The translations under genes were made by a program, and so were the position numbers. Below the pieces are notes generated by a model. It saw only the letters and a list, made by a program, of their open reading frames with translations. It did not search any database and was not told the origin of the DNA. Source: Candidatus Bipolaricaulota bacterium (lineage in GTDB: Bacteria; Bipolaricaulota; Bipolaricaulia; M55B111). From it: 6,729 nt of DNA. Shown here piece by piece: positions 1 through 5,162 of this stretch (position 1 is the first letter of the stretch; every line of letters begins with the position of its first letter). The stretch is from NCBI GenBank assembly GCA_018334595.1, contig JAGXLQ010000071.1, forward strand, positions 1 through 6,729, written 5' to 3'.

Positions 1-410
1 GAAGGGCCTCTGGGCAGGCTCATGCCGAGAGCCCTCGCCGCTGCCAGCTGTCCCGTCCCGATCGACTGTATGGCGCCGCGGAAGTAGTGAGTCTGATATC
101 CCGCATGCCTCAGGCCCAAAGCAAGAAGTGCCGCCCAGAACGGTGACAGGTTTATCCCGATCCTCGCCGGCCCGTAATAGAAGATGAACAGGAGTATGAT
201 CGCGGGTAGGCTGCGGAATACCCAGGAGAAACCCGAGAGGACCTTGCTCACCGTCTCCGAGCCATAGACGATTCCCAGCGCGATGAAGATCGCGAGAAAG
301 AAGCCCAGAAAGAAAAATGAGAAACCTAATTCTACAGTTACTTCCAGGCCCCTAAGCAGCGCCGGGGCGTTATCCCACAGTATGAGTAGTTGGTCTACAA
401 ATGCCTGCAA
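1..410 (-). CDS. Polar amino acid ABC transporter, inner-membrane permease (HisM/GlnP-like), partial
   Basis: This is the N-terminal part (136 codons) of a permease subunit; the gene runs off the left edge of the window. It would form the membrane channel through which the amino acid delivered by the neighbouring binding protein is passed, driven by an ATPase presumably encoded further left. Visible features are a polar N-terminus, then three hydrophobic segments at about residues 24-49, 57-80 and 89-110, and the start of the EAA loop (AAARALGMSLPRG, residues 123-135), which contacts the ATPase. The RG(A/T)-Q-S-I-G stretch before it is typical of the His/Glu/Arg permease family. The start is chosen as TTG at 410-408: an in-frame stop lies two codons upstream, AAGGA lies 11 bases upstream, and the first ATG falls deep inside the EAA loop. 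Family is confident; substrate cannot be read. Confidence 0.9.
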   Translation of the reverse strand, partial: MQAFVDQLLILWDNAPALLRGLEVTVELGFSFFFLGFFLAIFIALGIVYGSETVSKVLSGFSWVFRSLPAIILLFIFYYGPARIGINLSPFWAALLALGLRHAGYQTHYFRGAIQSIGTGQLAAARALGMSLPRGP

Positions 411-445
411 TAGTCAACCCGTCCTTGTGTCGTTGGTGTGTTTTG

Positions 446-484
446 CGGAGGGACCGGGGCGGTTACAAAGCCCCGGTCCCTCCG
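446..484 (-). terminator. Stable 15-bp perfect hairpin between binding-protein and permease genes (attenuator or mRNA-stabilising stem)
   Basis: A perfect inverted repeat pairs 446-460 with 470-484 (15 bp, very GC-rich) around a 9-base loop. It lies 17 bp after the stop codon of the binding-protein gene and 35 bp before the permease start. In the direction of transcription the stem is followed by CAAAACACACC, so there is no U-tract and it is not a classical complete intrinsic terminator. Stems at this spot in other binding-protein operons (hisJ-hisQ, malE-malF) reduce downstream expression and protect the upstream mRNA, giving more binding protein than permease. The same role here is an inference. 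Confidence 0.6.
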
Positions 485-501
485 ACATCTTCAGTCCTTC
501 T

Positions 502-1260
502 TTAGAGGTATTCGTTTATTATTTCCTCGAATTTACCGGATTGCTTGATCTTTTTCAATCCTTCGTTCAAGGTATTTAGGAGTTCTTCGTCACCTTCCTG
601 AACGGCGTACCCGTAGGCCTCGCCTGTTCTGATGTAGCCGACGATCTTTATTGGCTTGCCAGCGGAGATGGCCTGTTCGGCACTGGTTGCGTCCATTACC
701 GTCGCCTCGACCTTACCGGAGATAAGGGCCTGTGTCGCCTGGGGATAATTCTCGAAAAGTTTCTGGTCCAGGTCATAACCCTTCTCGACGAGGTTCTTTC
801 TGACCCAGTTTGCGCCGGTCGTGTTGCTCTGGTTGCTTATCCTCGCCCCGTGTGTCATTGCGGAGAAGACGTTGAGGTCGGAATCGTCCCTGACGATTAC
901 TGCGAGTTCCGTGAACCAGTAGGGATCGGTGAAGTCGACCCTCTCCTCTCGTTCAGGGGTGATCGACATGCCTCCCCCCGTCATGTCGGCTTTGCCCATG
1001 TTTACCATCGGGATTAACGAGGACCACTGAGACGTGGTAAACTCAACGTTGAACCCTTCGACCTCGGCGATAGCCCTGATGATGTCTATGTCTATTCCGA
1101 CCAGTTTTCCGTCTTCGTCAACGTAATCCCACGGAGCCCAGGCTGCTTCAGTGGCGAACGTGTACGTGGGCTTGTCATCTCCCACTGCGGCAAATCCAGT
1201 CATCAACAGGAGTCCAATTAAAACGATAAGACCAAATAAAAGGGCACTTCTGTTCTGCAT
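502..1260 (-). CDS. Periplasmic polar amino acid-binding protein of an ABC transporter (SBP family 3)
   Basis: The 252-residue protein captures an amino acid in the periplasm and presents it to the permease encoded just downstream. Residues 1-27 are a signal peptide (basic QNR, then a long Leu/Ile core), with likely cleavage near residue 25-27; there is no lipobox Cys, so it is probably soluble. The rest matches family 3: the DxDGKLVGIDIDI block (48-60), the ITPEREERVDFTDPYW block (100-115) with Arg104 at the place of the Arg that binds the ligand carboxylate, NTTG (146-149) at the phosphate-loop-like turn, and VMD (188-190) with Asp190 placed to bind the amino group. Length is normal for the family. 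The ATG has an AGAGGAG ribosome site (1270-1276) nine bases away. It is the first full-size gene of the operon and carries a long structured leader. The ligand (basic, acidic or Gln-like) cannot be decided. Confidence 0.93.
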   Translation of the reverse strand: MQNRSALLFGLIVLIGLLLMTGFAAVGDDKPTYTFATEAAWAPWDYVDEDGKLVGIDIDIIRAIAEVEGFNVEFTTSQWSSLIPMVNMGKADMTGGGMSITPEREERVDFTDPYWFTELAVIVRDDSDLNVFSAMTHGARISNQSNTTGANWVRKNLVEKGYDLDQKLFENYPQATQALISGKVEATVMDATSAEQAISAGKPIKIVGYIRTGEAYGYAVQEGDEELLNTLNEGLKKIKQSGKFEEIINEYL

Positions 1261-1330
1261 GGTATAACACTCCTCTATTATTGTTAAGTAATTGTTTTTC
1301 TGAACTTATAAGAATTGAAAACTTGTGATT

Positions 1331-1393
1331 CCCTCCAGGTCGTCTTTGCCAAGAAGGTAGGCAAGTTCGACCGGAGGGGAGGTCGAACTTGCC
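1331..1393 (-). promoter_or_regulatory. Leader element with two mutually exclusive hairpins upstream of the binding-protein gene
   Basis: On the leader strand three segments follow one another. Segment A (1393-1381) pairs perfectly with segment B (1372-1360) over 13 bp, 14 with the flanking A-T, around an 8-base loop. Segment B plus that loop (1378-1360) can instead pair with segment C (1350-1331): CCCTCC with GGAGGG, GGTCG with CGACC and TTGCC with GGCAA, 16 bp in all with one bulge and a 3x3 internal loop. B cannot be in both helices, which is the logic of an attenuator or riboswitch. The pairings are read directly from the sequence; the regulatory role is inferred. No T-box GGUGG motif, lysine, glycine or glutamine riboswitch core was seen. 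Neither hairpin is followed by a U-tract on this strand, and the ribosome site at 1270-1276 is not obviously covered, so the mechanism is open. Confidence 0.5.
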
Positions 1394-1395
1394 TG

Positions 1396-1427
1396 AATGC
1401 TCCGCCGAGGGGGTGTGAGCATTTTTT
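1396..1427 (+). terminator. Candidate rho-independent terminator reading rightward
   Basis: AATGCTC (1396-1402) pairs with GAGCATT (1417-1423), and CGCC with GGTG can extend the stem inward past a one-base bulge. The stem runs straight into six T (1422-1427) on the + strand. The shape fits an intrinsic terminator for + strand transcription, although no + strand gene lies just upstream. On the opposite strand the same hairpin is followed by CAGGCAAG and would not terminate. It either ends an unannotated antisense RNA or is simply a leader stem preceded by an A-run. Confidence 0.35.
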
Positions 1428-1526
1428 CCTGATAATCTATCTCTTTATATCTTCTTATGTCCGTTCTTTGTTCCTCGTTATCTTGTCCCGGTGGAGGCAA
1501 CTCAGCTGATTGGCAGAGTCTTTTAT

Positions 1527-1545
1527 GATGGGCTAAAAGCCCATC
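1527..1545 (-). other. 8-bp perfect hairpin at the stop codon of the small leader ORF
   Basis: GATGGGCT (1527-1534) and AGCCCATC (1538-1545) are perfect inverted repeats around a 3-base loop. On the leader strand the TAG stop of the small ORF (1535-1533) sits in the loop and the base of the stem, so a ribosome finishing the ORF would melt it. No U-run follows on the leader strand; a looser T-rich stretch (TTGTATTTG) follows on the + strand. Confidence 0.45.
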
Positions 1546-1652
1546 TTGTATTTGTCGCTTATCTTCGGTGTAATGGGGTTAGTGATTCTCCTATCGCTTC
1601 TGAATGACAAAGCAATCATGTAAACGAGTTGATCATTCAAGTTTTTTATCAT
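1533..1652 (-). CDS. Possible 39-residue small ORF or leader peptide, function unknown
   Basis: I do not recognise this product. It begins with ATG at 1652, five bases after AGGGG (1662-1658) and about 23 bases after the predicted start of the leader transcript, so promoter, ribosome site and start codon are correctly arranged. The 39 residues begin MIKNLNDQLVYMIALSF and end in a Lys-rich KISDKYKMGF, without a clear membrane segment or a run of one amino acid that would mark a classical attenuation peptide. It ends inside the hairpin at 1527-1545. It may be an expressed small protein, a regulatory leader peptide, or a chance ORF in AT-richer leader RNA. Its ribosome site could be masked by pairing of 1657-1666 with 1568-1579. 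The evidence is contextual only; no homology was recognised. Confidence 0.3.
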   Translation of the reverse strand: MIKNLNDQLVYMIALSFRSDRRITNPITPKISDKYKMGF

Positions 1653-1681
1653 ATTTACCCCTACACTATACAATTTTCATT

Positions 1682-1710
1682 ATAATATCATAGATTAGTG
1701 GAATTGTCAA
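1682..1710 (-). promoter_or_regulatory. Near-consensus sigma-70 promoter for the amino acid transporter operon
   Basis: On the minus strand TTGACA (1710-1705, perfect -35) is separated by exactly 17 bases from TATTAT (1687-1682, 5 of 6 match to TATAAT). Transcription would start near 1675 and run leftward, giving a leader of about 415 nt before the binding-protein gene and about 23 nt before the small ORF. It is the best promoter seen in the window and the first upstream of the transporter genes. Confidence 0.75.
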
Positions 1711-1814
1711 GGTATTATGCCTAGCTTGGTTGTCGGGACCAGCCCCGCCCCGCTTTTCGCTACCGAGTTTGTCAAATTTACGCACGGTGGTTAGTCTATT
1801 GGTGGGTGATAGTA

Positions 1815-2333
1815 GTGCTATCGTGTAAATATTTAACCTGTTCAATTGTATCGATAGTCGTTGTCCTTTTACTTTTTTCCTCGAGCGCCACGCTAGCTGC
1901 CGATGAAAGTAATGGTGGTGACCCCGCGGGTGCCAACCGTACGTTTCCCAGGTTCGGAGTGGGAGCACAGTTTATTTTCCCTTCCGGCGGAATTAGTACC
2001 AGGCTAAGGTTAAATTCGAGCCTTGGTCTGGAGGCGAATGCGGTTTTGTGGTCAAGCCCGTCCTTCGGAATTGACGGCACCGCCTCGCTGCGCCTTCTTT
2101 CGTACCTGACGGAAAACGACCTCGTCAACTTTTACTTGGCGACCGGTGGGGCCTACAACTTCGGGGGCGTAAATCCGGCCAGTTTGGGCCACTTTACGGC
2201 GGTGGCGACGGGAGGTGTCGCCCTCAACGTACTGTCCGAAAGGTTCAGGGTCAACCTGGAATTTGGGCTTCAGGGTCGGGCGATCAATAACTTCGGGATG
2301 ACTTTTGGTAGCGGTTTTCACTACTACTTTTAA
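1815..2333 (+). CDS. Small secreted beta-barrel-like outer-membrane protein, function unknown
   Basis: The product is about 172 residues. Residues 1-29 form a signal peptide (MLSCKY head, Val/Leu core, SSSATLAA) cleaved near Ala28 or Ala29. The mature part is a Gly/Asn/Asp-linked series of about seven or eight stretches with alternating polar and nonpolar residues, such as RLRLNSSLGLEANAVLW, VNFYLATGGAYNFGG and FRVNLEFGLQGRA. It ends HYYF, a C-terminal Phe after aromatics, as in outer-membrane proteins recognised by the Bam machinery. Size and pattern suggest an 8-stranded barrel of the OmpX/OmpW/opacity type, but I cannot name a family. GTG at 1815 is preferred because GGTGAT (1805-1810) precedes it by four bases and gives a cleaner signal peptide; GTG at 1806 is the alternative (175 residues). 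It stands alone, divergent from the transporter operon and 137 bp before dprA. Confidence 0.7.
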   Translation: MLSCKYLTCSIVSIVVVLLLFSSSATLAADESNGGDPAGANRTFPRFGVGAQFIFPSGGISTRLRLNSSLGLEANAVLWSSPSFGIDGTASLRLLSYLTENDLVNFYLATGGAYNFGGVNPASLGHFTAVATGGVALNVLSERFRVNLEFGLQGRAINNFGMTFGSGFHYYF

Positions 2334-2470
2334 GTTCACCCCGCTGACAGTTTTTTCGGTAACGTCGTATGGACCCCAATTATCGGGAACAGGCCGCCTT
2401 ATTTAACCTACCTTATAGAAAACCCCAAGCCCTCAGGTAAGAATTATCCTTGCGCGGACAGGGTGATTCT

Positions 2471-3568
2471 ATGAACGACGAGAAGAAGAGGTACTGGGTT
2501 GGAATTAACATGATCAGGGGAATTACTCCCCGAAGGTTTCACGTTTTACTCAACTATTTCTCCGACCTGAGTGCCGTCTGGAACGCTTCCGAGTCGAAAC
2601 TCCGGGAGGTACCGAGCGTTAAGAAGTTTGCCGCCCGGTTAGTTGAGGGACGGGACGACGGTGCTGTGAACGCTGAGATGCGCCGCTGTAGGGAGCTGGG
2701 CATCGAGTTGATAGCCCTAGAGGACGACGCGTACCCCGAGACCTTGCGGGCGATTCCTAAACCTCCACCCCTGCTGTACATGAAAGGACAGTACCGACGG
2801 GGTGATCGACTGGCCATAGGGGTGGTCGGGACGAGGAAGTACACTAACTACGGAAAGAGGATGGCGGAGAAGCTGTCCGGGCAGCTGAGCAGGGCTGGCT
2901 TCACCGTGGTCAGCGGTATGGCGAGGGGTATAGATACCTTCAGTCACCAGTCCACACTGAATGCAAATGGAAGAACGGTCGCCGTCATGGGTACGGGTTT
3001 TGGGGTCCCCTACCCGCGGGAGAACGTCAACCTGATGCGGAGGATCGCCGCTAACGGGGCCGTGTTTAGCGAGTTTCCTCTCGACCAGGGTCCGAGCAGA
3101 TGGTCCTTTCCGCAACGGAACAGGGTGATCAGCGGCCTTTCCCGGGGGGTCCTCGTCGTCGAGGCGCCTGCGAGGAGCGGCGCGTTAATCACCGCCCACG
3201 ACGCGCTAAATCAGGGGCGTGAGGTCTTCGCTGTGCCCGGAGATGCCAGGAAGAAGACGATGAGGGGGACGCACGGGCTAATCAAGGACGGGGCAAAGCT
3301 GGTGGAAGACGTGGCCGACGTGGTGGAGGAGTTTAACGACCTACAGCTGAGGCTGCCCCTGGAGAAGGGCGGCGTTGATAAACGGCCTGACCTTACCGAT
3401 GAACAGAAGGAAGTCTACGAGGTGTTGGGCGATGAACCAATACATTTCAACGAGGTTCTGGGACGGGTTGACTTTCCACCGGGGAGGTTATCCCATATAA
3501 TTTTTCAGTTGGAAATTGACGACCTAGTGGAGAGATCGGACGGGAACTTGTGGGCTAAAGCCAAGTAG
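2471..3568 (+). CDS. dprA: DNA-processing protein DprA (Smf)
   Basis: DprA binds incoming single-stranded DNA in the cytoplasm during natural transformation, shields it and loads RecA onto it. The 365-residue product has an N-terminal helical (SAM-like) part (about 1-70), a Rossmann-fold core (about 80-290) and a C-terminal winged-helix domain (about 308-360, DLTDEQKEVYEVL onward). Core signatures are VVGTRKYTNYG (118-128), SGMARGIDTFSH (148-159), GTGFGVPYPREN (174-185), FPQRNRVISGLSRGVLVVEA (213-232), SGALITA (236-242) and VPGD (255-258). ATG at 2471 is chosen over the in-frame TTG at 2450 because GGTGAT lies three bases before it and family members start close to this point. It heads the rightward cluster, 28 bp before ndk. 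The organism may be transformable, though DprA is also widespread in species not known to be. Confidence 0.95.
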   Translation: MNDEKKRYWVGINMIRGITPRRFHVLLNYFSDLSAVWNASESKLREVPSVKKFAARLVEGRDDGAVNAEMRRCRELGIELIALEDDAYPETLRAIPKPPPLLYMKGQYRRGDRLAIGVVGTRKYTNYGKRMAEKLSGQLSRAGFTVVSGMARGIDTFSHQSTLNANGRTVAVMGTGFGVPYPRENVNLMRRIAANGAVFSEFPLDQGPSRWSFPQRNRVISGLSRGVLVVEAPARSGALITAHDALNQGREVFAVPGDARKKTMRGTHGLIKDGAKLVEDVADVVEEFNDLQLRLPLEKGGVDKRPDLTDEQKEVYEVLGDEPIHFNEVLGRVDFPPGRLSHIIFQLEIDDLVERSDGNLWAKAK

Positions 3569-3596
3569 ATCAACCAAGTTTAGGAGGTTTTTTTAG

Positions 3597-4040
3597 ATGG
3601 AAAGGAGTTTGGTTTTGTTGAAACCGGATACGGTACAGCGGGGTCTCATGGGCCAGATAATCGGCAGAATAGAAAAGAAAGGGTTAAAGGTCACCGGGAT
3701 GAAGATGATGGAGGTAGAGGAGGGGCTGGCAAAAGAGCATTACGCTGAACACGTGGACAAGGATTTCTTTTCCGACCTGTTTGGCTTCATTACGTCAAGT
3801 CCGATAGTGGCGATGGTGGTTGAAGGGGAGCAGGCGATAAGCGTTCTGCGCAATATGATGGGTGCGACCAATCCGTTCGAGGCAGAACCCGGCACGATCA
3901 GGGGCGATTTTGGACTTGACCTGACCAAGAATCTCATTCATGGGTCCGACTCGCCGGAGTCCGCCAAGCGAGAGATCGACCTGTTCTTCGGTTCTGAAGA
4001 GATACTCGACTACGAATTGACGGTTGGAGAGTGGCATTAA
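3597..4040 (+). CDS. ndk: Nucleoside diphosphate kinase
   Basis: This cytoplasmic enzyme moves the gamma phosphate of ATP to other nucleoside diphosphates through a phosphohistidine intermediate, keeping NTP and dNTP pools balanced. At 147 residues it has the standard length. The active-site signature NLIHGSDS (112-119) gives catalytic His115; Lys9 (LLKPD), Tyr49, Arg85, Thr91 (GATNP), Arg102 (TIRGDFG) and Asn112 sit at the usual nucleotide-binding places. A strong AGGAGG (3582-3587) lies nine bases before the ATG. It is 28 bp after dprA and 75 bp before recA. Supplying dNTPs beside recombination genes is a reasonable link, but the pairing may be only positional. The acidic C-terminal extension LTVGEWH after the last conserved block is slightly longer than in the shortest homologues. 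Confidence 0.96.
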   Translation: MERSLVLLKPDTVQRGLMGQIIGRIEKKGLKVTGMKMMEVEEGLAKEHYAEHVDKDFFSDLFGFITSSPIVAMVVEGEQAISVLRNMMGATNPFEAEPGTIRGDFGLDLTKNLIHGSDSPESAKREIDLFFGSEEILDYELTVGEWH

Positions 4041-4053
4041 CTTCTGAGAAGAC

Positions 4054-4090
4054 GACTCCGGGCCTGGTTAACCCCAGGCGAGGAAGAGTC
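4054..4090 (+). promoter_or_regulatory. Imperfect palindrome or hairpin in the ndk-recA gap
   Basis: GCCTGG (4062-4067) and CCAGGC (4074-4079) pair around TTAACC, and outer GACTC (4054-4058) pairs with GAGTC (4086-4090). The centre also reads as the DNA palindrome GGTTAACC (4066-4073). No T-run follows, so a full terminator is unlikely; it could be a read-through hairpin or a repressor site for recA. Neither the E. coli (CTG-N10-CAG) nor the Bacillus-type LexA box is present, although CTG-N8-CAG is. Confidence 0.35.
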
Positions 4091-4115
4091 CAATTTCAAG
4101 CAAAGAGGTGTCTAT

Positions 4116-5162
4116 ATGGGAAAGGAAGAGGTTTTAAACAGCACGCTGGAGAGGATAAAGAAGGATCACGGTGAAGGTTCGATAATGTGGATGGGGGACG
4201 AGAAAGTACTGGAGGTCGACGTGATCCCCAGTGGGTCCCTGGCGTTGGATATCGCTCTGGGTGCCGGGGGTGTACCGCGGGGAAGGATCGTAGAGATATT
4301 CGGTAAGGAGTCCAGCGGAAAGACCACGCTGGCTCTCCACATGCTGGCTGAAGTTCACAATAATGACGGCGCCGCCGCGTTCGTGGACGCCGAACACGCG
4401 CTTGACCCCAAGTATTCCTCGCAGATAGGTATAGATCTCGATCGGTTGCTGTTGAGTCAGCCAAACTCGGGCGAGGAAGCGCTGGAGATCACTGAGAAAC
4501 TCATTCGCAGCGGGGCGCTCGACATGGTCGTCATCGACTCGGTTGCGGCCCTCGTCCCTCAGGCCGAATTAGAGGGTGAGATGGGTGACTCCCAGGTCGG
4601 TCTCCAGGCAAGGTTGATGTCCCAGGCGATGAGAAAGCTGGCCGGGGCAATATCTCAATCCCGGACGACGGTAGTATTCACAAACCAAATTAGGTCCAAG
4701 ATCAATAACTCTCCGTGGGGGCCGTCGACGACGACTTCAGGTGGGAGGGCGTTAAAGTTCTATAGCTCTCTGCGGCTAAACATATACATCACGAAGACCT
4801 TAGACAAGGACGGTGAAAAGGTCGGTAACGCCATCACGGTCAAGGTCGTAAAGAACAAGGTAGCTCCACCGTTTAAGGAAGCCAACTTCGACATAATTTA
4901 CGGCGAGGGAATCTCGCGCCCGAGGGAGCTGATTAACCTCGGTGAGGAATACGACATAGTGGAGAGAAGCGGATCATGGTATTCCTATGGGGATACTCGA
5001 CTCGGACAGGGAGTTGACAATAGCGAGGAATTCCTTAAGGAGAACGAAGAAGTGGCGGACGAAATAGAGGAAAAGATCAGGCAGGCCGCGGGGTTGTCCG
5101 CGGACGAACCGGAGGAAGACTCGGATGGAGAAGAGGAAGAATCCGAAGAATCCGAAGAATAA
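4116..5162 (+). CDS. recA: Recombinase RecA
   Basis: RecA forms ATP-dependent filaments on single-stranded DNA, carries out strand pairing and exchange, and stimulates LexA-type self-cleavage. The 348-residue protein is full length: N-terminal helix (1-30), ATPase core with Walker A GKESSGKTT (63-71), catalytic Glu93 (FVDAEHALDP), Walker B LDMVVIDS (135-142), loop L1 around EGEMGDSQVG (153-162), Gln191 (TNQIR), loop L2 (about 195-210), VVKNK (244-248), then the C-terminal domain and a strongly acidic tail. Two places differ from the common form: Lys64 replaces the usual Pro in GPESSGKTT, and L2 reads NNSPWGPSTTTSGG instead of GVMFGNPETTTGG, with Trp201 near the conserved Phe. GAGGTG (4105-4110) lies five bases before the ATG. 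Its last 38 bases overlap recX. Confidence 0.98.
   Translation: MGKEEVLNSTLERIKKDHGEGSIMWMGDEKVLEVDVIPSGSLALDIALGAGGVPRGRIVEIFGKESSGKTTLALHMLAEVHNNDGAAAFVDAEHALDPKYSSQIGIDLDRLLLSQPNSGEEALEITEKLIRSGALDMVVIDSVAALVPQAELEGEMGDSQVGLQARLMSQAMRKLAGAISQSRTTVVFTNQIRSKINNSPWGPSTTTSGGRALKFYSSLRLNIYITKTLDKDGEKVGNAITVKVVKNKVAPPFKEANFDIIYGEGISRPRELINLGEEYDIVERSGSWYSYGDTRLGQGVDNSEEFLKENEEVADEIEEKIRQAAGLSADEPEEDSDGEEEESEESEE
5111..5116 (+). promoter_or_regulatory. Ribosome-binding site for recX inside the recA coding region
   Basis: GGAGGA sits eight bases before the recX ATG at 5125, within the codons for the acidic tail of RecA. It decides the recX start and implies that recX is translated as ribosomes finish recA (coupling). 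Confidence 0.7.

Noticed and set aside
1306..1500. 64-codon minus-strand ORF in the leader
   Set aside because: It starts with TTG without a ribosome site, runs through both strong leader hairpins, and its composition does not resemble the neighbouring genes; it is most likely a chance ORF.
1315..1509. 64-codon plus-strand ORF over the same leader
   Set aside because: TTG start, no ribosome site, and it crosses the hairpins and the T-run terminator; no recognisable protein features.
1261..1680. T-box or known amino acid riboswitch
   Set aside because: The leader length and position would fit, but no GGUGGNACC-type T-box sequence and no lysine, glycine, glutamine or SAM riboswitch core could be found on either strand.
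1769..1797. Promoter for the barrel protein gene (TTGTCA, 17 bases, TAGTCT)
   Set aside because: The -10 matches only three of six and the start point would fall on the start codon.
1666..2128. Minus-strand ORFs overlapping the barrel protein gene
   Set aside because: They are antisense to a gene with a good signal peptide and barrel pattern and cover the transporter promoter; no family features.
2310..2356. Terminator after the barrel protein gene
   Set aside because: Six T at 2351-2356 are present, but the only stem before them (AGCGG with CCGCT) has five pairs, a loop of about 26 bases and a gap before the T-run.
2344..2373. Promoter for dprA (CTGACA, 18 bases, TATGGA)
   Set aside because: The -35 is good but the -10 matches only three of six bases; too weak to list as a feature, though some promoter in 2334-2470 is likely.
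2450..2470. Upstream TTG start for dprA
   Set aside because: It adds seven residues not expected for the family, while the ATG at 2471 has a well-placed GGTGAT.
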